From positions 62,001-126,000 of the forward strand of contig NZ_ASXG01000166.1 of the NCBI RefSeq assembly GCF_000411975.1: a stretch of 64,000 nucleotides of DNA, read 5' to 3'. This DNA comes from Amycolatopsis orientalis DSM 43388 (GTDB lineage Bacteria > Actinomycetota > Actinomycetes > Mycobacteriales > Pseudonocardiaceae). The notes below the pieces were generated by a model. It did no database searches. It was not told where the DNA came from and worked only from the letters and a program-made list of their open reading frames with translations. The translations under genes and the position numbers were made by a program. Position 1 is the first letter of the stretch. Every line of letters starts with the position of its first letter. Shown one piece after another: positions 54,446-61,420 of this stretch.

Positions 54446-54457
54446 TGGTCTACACCA
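54446..54457. promoter_or_regulatory. dre site 2 (DasR operator)
   Basis: TGGTCTACACCA, one base from the TGGTCTAGACCA core consensus, centred 25 bases after site 1. Confidence 0.75.
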
Positions 54458-54509
54458 TTTGTCATTCAGCCCCGGTCGCCGACGACCGGGCACCGAAAGG
54501 ACGAGACAC

Positions 54510-55802
54510 GTGAAGCGCTGGCTCAAGCTGGCGGCGGGAGCCGCCGCCATCACGCTCGCCACGGCCGGGTGCGCCGGCTCCGGCGGGAGTGAGAACGCCT
54601 CGAGCGCTGGGGGCGCGCAGGACGGCAAGCTGACGGTGTGGCTGATGACCGGCTCCGCGCCGGACAGCCTGACCGCCGCCCTGAACAAGGAATTCGAGGC
54701 CGCCCACCCCGGCGTCAAGGTCGACTACCAGATCCAGCCGTGGAACGGCATCCAGCAGAAGCTGACCACCGCGCTGGCGAGCGACACCCCGCCGGACGTC
54801 ATCGAGGTCGGCAACACGCAGACGCCCGCGTTCGCCGCGCAGGGCGTGCTGGCCGACCTCTCCGGCGACGTCGGCAACCTCAACGGCGGGCAGTGGCTCG
54901 CCGGGCTCAAGGCGTCCGGCCAGTACGACGGCAAGACCGTCGGAGTGCCGTTCTACGCCGCCAACCGCGTCGTCATGTACCGCAAGGACATGTTCGAGCA
55001 GGCCGGCATCGCCCAGCCGCCGGCCTCGAACGACGAATGGCTCGCCGACATCGCGAAGCTGAAGACGAAGTTCGGCAGCGACCCGCAGTTCCAGCCGCTG
55101 TACCTGCCGGGCCAGAACTGGTACGCGCTGTCGTCGTTCATCTGGGACAACGGCGGCGACATCGCCAAGGCCGAGGGCAAGTCCTTCAAGTCGACGCTGA
55201 ACACGCCGGAGGCCAAGGCGGGCCTCGAGTTCTACAAGAAGCTCGTGGACTCCTCGGGCACCACCGCGCCGAAGGACAACGACGAGGCCACGCCGCAGCA
55301 GGCGGGCATCTACGGCGGGGGCAAGGTCGCGATGTTCATCGGCACCCCGAACGAGGTGGCGACCGCGGCCAAGACCGACCCGGGCATCACCGCCAAGACC
55401 GGCGCGTTCCCGATCCCGTCGAAGAACGCGGGCCAGACCGCGCCGGTGTTCCTCGGCGGCTCGAACCTGGTCGTCCCGCTCAACAGCAAGCACCAGGACC
55501 TCGCCAAGGACTACCTGAAGCTGCTCACCAGCACCAAGTACATGACGCAGCTCGCCGCGGCCGGCTACGTGCCGGGCACCTCCGCCGACGTCAGCGCGCT
55601 CGACAAGGACCCGCTGGGCTCGGTGATGGCGAAGGCGTCGAAGAACGGCCGCGCGATGCCGGCCAGCCCGAAGTGGGGCGAGGTCGAATCCGGCCAGAAC
55701 CCGCTGAAGGACATGCTGACCGCCTACCTGACCGGGAAGAAGCCCCTGGACCAGGCCGCGGCCGACGCGAACACGGCCCTCGACAAGATCATCGGCGGAT
55801 GA
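54510..55802 (+). CDS. dasA: Aminosugar-binding lipoprotein of ABC importer (DasA-like)
   Basis: 430 aa from a GTG (SD GAAAGGA). Signal peptide with lipobox ATAGC. SBP_bac_1 fold: LTVWLMTGSAPDSLTAALNKEFEAAHPGVKVDYQ (trimmed), WNGIQQKLTTALASDTPPDVIEVGNTQTPAFAAQG, LYLPGQNWYALSSFIWDNGGD and FLGGSNLVVPL all recall Streptomyces DasA, the chitobiose-binding protein. Dre sites upstream and a GH3 hexosaminidase downstream support GlcNAc-type sugars as ligand. No ATPase in the operon, so it probably uses a shared MsiK-type ATPase. Confidence 0.85.
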   Translation: MKRWLKLAAGAAAITLATAGCAGSGGSENASSAGGAQDGKLTVWLMTGSAPDSLTAALNKEFEAAHPGVKVDYQIQPWNGIQQKLTTALASDTPPDVIEVGNTQTPAFAAQGVLADLSGDVGNLNGGQWLAGLKASGQYDGKTVGVPFYAANRVVMYRKDMFEQAGIAQPPASNDEWLADIAKLKTKFGSDPQFQPLYLPGQNWYALSSFIWDNGGDIAKAEGKSFKSTLNTPEAKAGLEFYKKLVDSSGTTAPKDNDEATPQQAGIYGGGKVAMFIGTPNEVATAAKTDPGITAKTGAFPIPSKNAGQTAPVFLGGSNLVVPLNSKHQDLAKDYLKLLTSTKYMTQLAAAGYVPGTSADVSALDKDPLGSVMAKASKNGRAMPASPKWGEVESGQNPLKDMLTAYLTGKKPLDQAAADANTALDKIIGG

Positions 55803-56785
55803 CCGCGACGAAGGACAAGCCGGTGCCGGCGGGGGCGACCCCGCCGGCACCGGCGCACGCCGGTGCGGCGCGCCGGCGAGGCAGCGGCTGGTTCAGCGAA
55901 CGGCTCGTGCCGTACCTGCTGATCCTGCCCGCGCTCGCCGCCGTGCTGGTGCTGCTCGGCTGGCCCACCGTCCAGATGCTCGGCATCAGCCTCCGCAGGC
56001 TCGACCTGCGCGAGCTGGTGACCGGCAAGATGGCGTGGATCGGCTTCAAGAACTACACCGACGTGCTGTCCGATCCCGAGTTCTGGGCAGTCGCGGTCCG
56101 CACGGTCCTCTTCACCGGAGCCCTCGTCGCCGGAACGCTGCTCGTGGCGCTGCTGATCGCGGTGCTGATGCGGCATCTGCACCCAGCGCTGCGGATCTTC
56201 GTGCAGATTTCCCTGGTGCTCGCGTGGGCGGTGCCGGTCATCGCCACCACCACGGTGTTCCAGTGGATCTTCGACCAGCAGTACGGCATTCTCAACAAGA
56301 CGCTGGACCGGCTGGGCTTCCATTCGTTCATCGGCTACTCGTGGTTCTCCACCGGCACGAGCACGCTCGTGGTGATCGGGCTGCTGGTGCTGTGGCAGGC
56401 CGTGCCGTTCGTCGCGTTCACGCTCTACGCGGGCCTCATCGGCGTGCCGCGCGAGCAGTACGAGGCGGCCGGCATCGACGGCGCCGGGCCGTGGCAGACG
56501 TTCCGCGCGGTCAGCTGGCCGGCGATCCGGCCGATCCTGACGATGGTGACGTTCCTGTCGGTCCTGTGGGACTTCAACATGTTCGCCCAGGTGTGGGCCA
56601 TCCGCCAGGGCGGCCCGGACGGCGCGAGCACGACCCTGGCGATCCTGCAGTACCTCAAGGGCATCGCGGGCAGCCACTTCGGCTCCGCCGCGGCCATCGC
56701 CACCATCATGCTGGTGCTGCTTTTGCTGGTCACCGGCCGGTACGTGCAGCTGCTGGTCCGGACCAAGGACGGGGAGATCGCATGA
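55799..56785 (+). CDS. dasB: Sugar ABC permease 1 (DasB-like)
   Basis: 328 aa, ATG overlapping the dasA stop (ATGA). Six helices after a Pro/Ala-rich cytoplasmic tail (LVPYLLILPALAAVLVLLGWPTVQMLGISLRRL first). The EAA loop is EQYEAAGIDGAGPWQTFRAVSWPAIRP, which contacts the ATPase. MalF-type subunit of the aminosugar importer. Confidence 0.85.
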   Translation: MTATKDKPVPAGATPPAPAHAGAARRRGSGWFSERLVPYLLILPALAAVLVLLGWPTVQMLGISLRRLDLRELVTGKMAWIGFKNYTDVLSDPEFWAVAVRTVLFTGALVAGTLLVALLIAVLMRHLHPALRIFVQISLVLAWAVPVIATTTVFQWIFDQQYGILNKTLDRLGFHSFIGYSWFSTGTSTLVVIGLLVLWQAVPFVAFTLYAGLIGVPREQYEAAGIDGAGPWQTFRAVSWPAIRPILTMVTFLSVLWDFNMFAQVWAIRQGGPDGASTTLAILQYLKGIAGSHFGSAAAIATIMLVLLLLVTGRYVQLLVRTKDGEIA

Positions 56786-57612
56786 GGAAGTCCCTGCCCG
56801 CCCGCGTGCTGGTGTCGGCCGCCGGCCTTCTCGTGGGGCTGCTGTTCCTGTTCCCGACGTACTGGATGTTCACGACGTCGCTGAAGACGCCGGGCGACGT
56901 GCTGTCGCCGAAGTACGACCTGATCCCGACGTCGGCGACGCTGTCGAACTTCGCGTCGGCGCTGACCAAGCCCGGGTTCGTCACGTACCTGGCCAACAGC
57001 CTGATCGTGACGCTCGGCGCGGTGCTCGCCGCGCTGGTCGTGGGCGTGCTCGCGGCGATCCCGCTGGCGCGCTTCCGCTTCCGCGGCCGCAAGGGGTTCC
57101 TGCTGCTGATCCTGGTCGCGCAGCTGGCCCCGCTCTCGGCGCTGTTCATCCCGATGTACCTGCTGATGCGCGACATCGGGCTGCTGAACACGCTGCCGTC
57201 GCTGCTGCTGGTGTACTTCGCGACGTCGCTGCCGTTCACCGTGTGGATGCTCTACGGGTTCGTCAACGGCATCCCGTACGACCTCGAAGAGGCGGCGATG
57301 ATCGATGGCTGCAGCCGGGTCGGCGCGTTCCGCCGGGTCACGCTGCCGCTGCTCGGCCCGGGGCTGGTGACCACGTCGGTGTTCAGCTTCATCACGGCGT
57401 GGAACGAGTTCCTGTTCGCCCTGGTGTTCATGCGGGACCAGACGAAGCAGACGCTGCCGGTGTGGCTCTCGTCGTTCAAGACGGCGTTCTCGATCGACTG
57501 GGGCGGCGTCATGGCCGCGTCCGTGGTCTACGCGATCCCCGCGGTGGTCTTCTTCCTGATCGTGCAACGGAAACTCGTGTCCGGCATGACCGCCGGCGCG
57601 GTGAAGGGATGA
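56782..57612 (+). CDS. dasC: Sugar ABC permease 2 (DasC-like)
   Basis: 276 aa, again an ATGA overlap. Six-helix MalG-type permease (LVSAAGLLVGLLFLFPTYWMFTTSLKTPGDV, LANSLIVTLGAVLAALVVGVLAAIPLARF). EAA loop YDLEEAAMIDGCSRVGAFRRVTLPLLGPG. Partner of the preceding permease. Confidence 0.85.
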   Translation: MRKSLPARVLVSAAGLLVGLLFLFPTYWMFTTSLKTPGDVLSPKYDLIPTSATLSNFASALTKPGFVTYLANSLIVTLGAVLAALVVGVLAAIPLARFRFRGRKGFLLLILVAQLAPLSALFIPMYLLMRDIGLLNTLPSLLLVYFATSLPFTVWMLYGFVNGIPYDLEEAAMIDGCSRVGAFRRVTLPLLGPGLVTTSVFSFITAWNEFLFALVFMRDQTKQTLPVWLSSFKTAFSIDWGGVMAASVVYAIPAVVFFLIVQRKLVSGMTAGAVKG

Positions 57613-59072
57613 CGGTGGCTGACCTGTCCGACGACCCCCGCCGGCTGGCCGAAGCCGTGCTGCTGCCCGGATTCGCCGGGACCACCGCGCCGGACTGGGT
57701 CCGTCGGCGCCTCGCCGAGGGCCTGGGCGGCGTGATCCTGTTCGGGCGCAACGTGGTCGACGACGAGCAGGTCGCCGCGCTCTCCGCCGCGCTGCGGTCC
57801 GCGCGGGACGACGTGGTGGTCGGGATCGACGAGGAGGGCGGCGACGTCACCCGTCTCGACGTCGGCACGGGCTCGTTCGTGCCCGGCCCGCTCGCGCTGG
57901 GCGCGGCCGGGGATCCGGAGCTGACCGCGTCCGTCGCGGCCGCGCTCGGCGAGCGGCTGGCCGCGTGCGGAATCACGGTCAATCTCGCGCCGTGCGCGGA
58001 TCTCACGCTCGCGGCGGAGGATCCGGGCATCGGCGTGCGGGCGTTCGGTTCGGCTCCGGACGCGGCTTCGCCGCACGTCGCGGCGTACGTGACCGGGATG
58101 CAGAAGTACGGCGTCGCCGCGTGCGCGAAGCACTTCCCCGGGCACGGCGCGGCGACCGAGGATTCGCACCTCTCGCTGCCGGTGCTGCCGCGGACGGCGG
58201 CCGAGCTCCGGGAAGTCGAGCTGGTGCCGTTCGCCGCCGCGATCGGGGCGGGCGTCCGGGCGGTCATGTCCGGGCACCTCGTCGTGCGGGAGTGGGGCGA
58301 GGAACCGGCAACGTTCAACCGGACCGCGCTCGTCGACGTGCTGCGCGGCGAGCTGGGGTTCACCGGCGCGGTCATCACCGACGCGCTGGAAATGGGAGCG
58401 ATCTCCGGGGCGTACGGACGGCACGACGGTCTCGGCGAGGCGTCGGTCCGGGCGCTGCTGGGCGGCGCGGACGCGCTGTGCCTCGGCGGGGCCGCGTTCG
58501 ATACGGAGACCCTGGACCGGACTGCCGAGGCGATCGTCGCGGCGGTGACTGAGGGGCGGCTTTCGGTGGAGCGGCTGGCTGACGCCGCTGCCCGGACCGC
58601 TTCGCTGGGCACCTCGCCGGCTCCGGCGACGGTCCGGCCGGTGGACTACCCGCTCGGCCTTTCCGCCGCGCGAGCCGCCTTGCGGATCACCGGTGCGCCC
58701 AAGCTCACCGGACCGGCCCTGGTGGTGGACGTGCAGACCGAGCCGGGCATCGCCGCCGGGCCGATGCCGTGGGGCCTCGGGGCGCATCTGGCGGAACTGG
58801 CCCCGGGCACCCGGACGCTCTCGGTTTCGCCGGACGACGTCGCGACGGTGGTGGCCGAGGCCGCGTCGGCGGAGAGCGTCGTGGTCGTGACCCGGGGAGC
58901 GCACCGGCACCCGGCGGTGCGGGAATTCCTGGCCGGTTTGTCCACTGTGGACTACATCCGGGTCGAAACCGGGGTGCCCGGGCCGGAAACCGGCGACCGG
59001 CCGCGGATCGACACGTTCAGCGGTTCGTACGTGAGCCTGCGGGCCGCGGCGGAGCACCTGGCCCGCGCCTGA
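57609..59072 (+). CDS. GH3 beta-N-acetylhexosaminidase (NagZ/DasD-like)
   Basis: 487 aa, ATGA overlap with the permease. GH3 N-terminal barrel: GGVILFGRNV, GIDEEGGDVTRL, the KHFPGHGAATEDSH motif with the His/Asp pair typical of NagZ, and the nucleophile D in VITDALEMGAI. A C-terminal extension from about residue 350 resembles the second GH3 domain. No signal peptide, so it acts in the cytoplasm on imported GlcNAc-containing sugars, from chitobiose or GlcNAc-anhydroMurNAc. In Streptomyces a GH3 enzyme (DasD) also follows dasABC. Confidence 0.87.
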   Translation: MTVADLSDDPRRLAEAVLLPGFAGTTAPDWVRRRLAEGLGGVILFGRNVVDDEQVAALSAALRSARDDVVVGIDEEGGDVTRLDVGTGSFVPGPLALGAAGDPELTASVAAALGERLAACGITVNLAPCADLTLAAEDPGIGVRAFGSAPDAASPHVAAYVTGMQKYGVAACAKHFPGHGAATEDSHLSLPVLPRTAAELREVELVPFAAAIGAGVRAVMSGHLVVREWGEEPATFNRTALVDVLRGELGFTGAVITDALEMGAISGAYGRHDGLGEASVRALLGGADALCLGGAAFDTETLDRTAEAIVAAVTEGRLSVERLADAAARTASLGTSPAPATVRPVDYPLGLSAARAALRITGAPKLTGPALVVDVQTEPGIAAGPMPWGLGAHLAELAPGTRTLSVSPDDVATVVAEAASAESVVVVTRGAHRHPAVREFLAGLSTVDYIRVETGVPGPETGDRPRIDTFSGSYVSLRAAAEHLARA

Positions 59073-59077
59073 GGCCC

Positions 59078-59112
59078 TCCGGGCGGGGAACCCGACCGGT
59101 TCCCCGCCCGGA
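59078..59112. terminator. Bidirectional hairpin terminator
   Basis: TCCGGGCGGGGAACC, a 5-base loop and its exact complement form a 15-bp stem between two convergent genes. Confidence 0.85.
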
Positions 59113-59117
59113 CCTTC

Positions 59118-59774
59118 CTACGCCGGAAAGCGCCCGCTCCACGGGGAGCCGGCGCCCGTTCTCGTCGCGCTGCCCCCGGGTGCCAGGTCGAGCACGGCAA
59201 GCAGGCTCGGGTCCTCGTCGATGGCGTGGTTCAGGTGCCCGGCCTTGGCGGTGCCGCGGTCCGCGCGGGAGGCGCCCGAGAGGTGCCAGACCCCGTCGCC
59301 CGCGTCGTGCCGCACGTGCAGGATCGGCTCCTGGCGCTCGAACACCTCGGCGGTCTGCACACCCGGCGTCCGCAGCAGCCAGTGCAGCATCCACCACGCC
59401 CGGCGGTCGCGCTGGAAGACCAGATCGGCGACCGCCCAGACGAACGGCAGATCCGGGTGCGCCCGCGCCTGGTCCGCGGTCAGGTCCGGACCGCCTTCGG
59501 GCACCCGCTCGAACGGATCGTCGGTCAGCGAAAACGCGTGCCCGTTGCCGTTCTCGAAGACGACCGCGTGAAAAGTCCCGCCGCCGGGATTGCCCGCGCC
59601 GATCCCGACCGACAGCCGGGCGACGTGCGGGTCCGAGCCGGTCGTCCAGCCGAACGCGTACGAGGCCAGTTCTCCCCGCGGCCCCACGAACTCCCCGAAG
59701 GCCCTCCGGTCCATTCCGGTGACCGCCGCCGTCGGCGCTTCGGTCAGCGCGCCCTCCACCACCTGGATCTCCAC
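59118..59774 (-). CDS. Hypothetical protein
   Basis: 218 aa from the GTG at 59774. A soluble, Trp-rich protein with no signal peptide or membrane helix (FGWTTGSDPHVARLSVGIGAGNPGGG, FVWAVADLVFQRDRRAWWMLHWLLRTPG, EPILHVRHDAGDGVWHLSG). Codon use and the terminator position support a real gene. I do not recognise a family. It lies 41 bases from the ATPase-domain gene upstream and may be co-transcribed with it. Confidence 0.65.
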   Translation of the reverse strand: MEIQVVEGALTEAPTAAVTGMDRRAFGEFVGPRGELASYAFGWTTGSDPHVARLSVGIGAGNPGGGTFHAVVFENGNGHAFSLTDDPFERVPEGGPDLTADQARAHPDLPFVWAVADLVFQRDRRAWWMLHWLLRTPGVQTAEVFERQEPILHVRHDAGDGVWHLSGASRADRGTAKAGHLNHAIDEDPSLLAVLDLAPGGSATRTGAGSPWSGRFPA

Positions 59775-59815
59775 TGCCGCAACCTATCGGATCGGCAGTC
59801 CGCGCCGACCGCGTC

Positions 59816-60250
59816 TCAGAGAGCCAGCTCGGCCCAGACCGTCTTCCCGTCTTCGCGCGGCGTCTGGCCCCAGCGGGCGGCGATCGCGTCGATCAGGGCC
59901 AGCCCGCGGCCTCCGCCCTCGTAGCCTTCCCGGTACCGGGCGGGTTCCGGCAGCGAGTCGGACACCTCGATGAGGAGCCGGTCTCCGCGCAAGGACAGGG
60001 CCAGCCCGTACGGCGGGCGCGCGTGCCGCATCGCGTTGCTGGCCATCTCGTCGAGCACCAGGCGCACGTCGGCCACCGCGTCCGGGTCGGCGTGCGGGCG
60101 ATGGCCGGACACGAACGCGGTCGCCTGGTCCCGGATCCGGCGCAGCGTGGTCGGATTCTGCTCGAGCACCACGTCCAGCCGAGGCCCCGCGCCGTCCGGC
60201 GACGCGTCGCGCGCGGGCAAGCGGCTGCGCTGGAATTCGTCCACACTCAC
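59816..60250 (-). CDS. Histidine-kinase-like ATPase (RsbW/anti-sigma type)
   Basis: 144 aa from a GTG with a strong SD (GGAGG, seven bases upstream). HATPase_c_2 domain: N-box LVLDEMASNAMRHA, G1-like LLIEVSDSLPEP and G2-like EGGGRGLALIDAIAARWG. No sensor or dimerisation domain, so it is an RsbW-like protein that would bind or phosphorylate a STAS antagonist or a sigma factor. A STAS-containing regulator lies 1.2 kb away. Confidence 0.87.
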   Translation of the reverse strand: MSVDEFQRSRLPARDASPDGAGPRLDVVLEQNPTTLRRIRDQATAFVSGHRPHADPDAVADVRLVLDEMASNAMRHARPPYGLALSLRGDRLLIEVSDSLPEPARYREGYEGGGRGLALIDAIAARWGQTPREDGKTVWAELAL

Positions 60251-60558
60251 GCTTGACCTCCTCCTCGGCCGGGGGTGCGCCGGTCCGCGGGCACCCGCGG
60301 CAAGCAGAAGGTACCCGCGCGCATGCCGGTCCACTCCCACCGCGGCATAACTCCCCAGCACTCCCCTCGCCGCGAGCGGTTCCCCTGCGCGTTCCGCCGC
60401 GATTTCCTGGCAGTTCCCCGGACGCCGGATACCCGCGGCCCGGAGACGTCAAACCGAAAAGCCGGGCACCGGAGTGCGAACTAGCTCACGGCACGGTCTT
60501 TCGGCCGCAGTTTCGCTCTTGCGGTGCGCGCATTCCCGCGCTGTGCCACCGTTTTTCC
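60251..60558. other. Intergenic region
   Basis: 308 bases between divergent genes. It holds no gene, repeat or clear promoter motif that I can support. Confidence 0.45.
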
Positions 60559-61050
60559 ATGACTGACATCCCTCCTTACCCGTCCTCTTCCGCCGGAACT
60601 CCCGCCGAAACGCCGCCGCGCCCCGCGGCGATCACCGGAGCGTTCTGGGCGTTCGTCGCCGCGACGCTCGTCGGCCTCGTCGGCGCGGTGTTCTTGTTCT
60701 TCGCGCGAGACGCGCTGACCGACGCGATGCGAAGAGCGAACGGGCAGAACGCCGCCCGCCTCACCGACGCCCAGATCGACCAGGCGGTCACCATCGGCAT
60801 CGCCGTCGGAGCCGTGATCGCCGTCGCGATCGCCTTGCTGCGCCTGCTGTTCGCGTTCAAACTCCGCGCCGGGCGCAACTGGGCGAGGATCGTGCTCACT
60901 GTGCTCACCGCGCTCCAGGTCGTCTCCCTGCTGGCCGGGCAGGGCACCGTCATCGGCTACGTCAGCACCGCGCTGGCCGTGCTCGGCGTGGTCCTGTCCT
61001 TTCTCCCGGAAGCCAATCAGTACGTCGCCGCCGCGAAGGCGCGGCACTGA
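60559..61050 (+). CDS. Small membrane protein, unknown function
   Basis: 163 aa from the ATG at 60559. A Pro-rich N-terminus is followed by four hydrophobic helices (GAFWAFVAATLVGLVGAVFLFFARDAL, QAVTIGIAVGAVIAVAIALLRLLFAF, WARIVLTVLTALQVVSLLAG, VIGYVSTALAVLGVVLSFLP). No SD is obvious. Similar four-helix proteins are frequent in actinobacteria without known role. Confidence 0.72.
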   Translation: MTDIPPYPSSSAGTPAETPPRPAAITGAFWAFVAATLVGLVGAVFLFFARDALTDAMRRANGQNAARLTDAQIDQAVTIGIAVGAVIAVAIALLRLLFAFKLRAGRNWARIVLTVLTALQVVSLLAGQGTVIGYVSTALAVLGVVLSFLPEANQYVAAAKARH

Positions 61051-61055
61051 ACGGC

Positions 61056-61082
61056 GGTTTGCGCGCATCTCCGGCCGGGTAA
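61056..61082 (+). promoter_or_regulatory. SigF/SigB-type promoter of the csbD-like gene
   Basis: GGTTT (61056-61060), a 16-base spacer and GGGTAA (61077-61082) match the general-stress promoter pattern of actinobacterial SigF/SigB. It is 78 bases upstream of the CsbD start. Confidence 0.65.
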
Positions 61083-61159
61083 CCCGCGATCATCGCGAAG
61101 ATCGCGTTTCCGGTTCCGCCGCGGACGAAGAAAACCCCGGACACAAGAGAGGTATCGAC

Positions 61160-61336
61160 ATGAGCGACACCGCCGGACACAAGGCCGAGGAACTCAAGGG
61201 CAAGGCCAAGGAAGCGCTCGGCAATGCCACCGGGAACGAACAGTGGCAGGCCGAAGGGAAAACCGAGCAGGCCAAAGGCGCGCTCAAGCAAGCGGGAGAA
61301 AAAGTCAAGGACGCCGTGAAAGGCGTGAAAGACTGA
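61160..61336 (+). CDS. CsbD-family stress protein
   Basis: 58 aa with SD GAGAGG. The whole product is a charged helix-rich CsbD protein (HKAEELKGKAKEALGNATGN, then EGKTEQAKGALKQAGEKVKD). CsbD proteins are general-stress-induced and of unknown mechanism. The SigF-type promoter just upstream agrees with that. A hairpin terminator follows at 14 bases. Confidence 0.9.
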   Translation: MSDTAGHKAEELKGKAKEALGNATGNEQWQAEGKTEQAKGALKQAGEKVKDAVKGVKD

Positions 61337-61349
61337 CTGCACCACCGAT

Positions 61350-61379
61350 CGGCGGCCGGGACTTCGGTTCCGGCCGCCG
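61350..61379 (+). terminator. Hairpin terminator after the csbD-like gene
   Basis: CGGCGGCCGG and CCGGCCGCCG form a perfect 10-bp stem around a 10-base loop containing TTCGG. Confidence 0.75.
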
Positions 61380-61420
61380 CTTCGTGCCCTCCGGGCGGCC
61401 GCACCGCGGTTCCCGCCGCC

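Larger units (their letters stand above)
53891..54509. other. Long divergent regulatory region (muramidase / das operon)
   Basis: 619 bases without a supportable gene. Near the muramidase lies an inverted repeat (ACCAC..GAGT at 54013-54024 against ACTC..GTGGT at 54031-54039). Its leader can also form hairpins (CCCAGTG with CACTGGG). The two dre sites and a TTGACA (54408-54413) sit at the right end. The 54150-54350 stretch shows nothing I can name. Confidence 0.55.
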
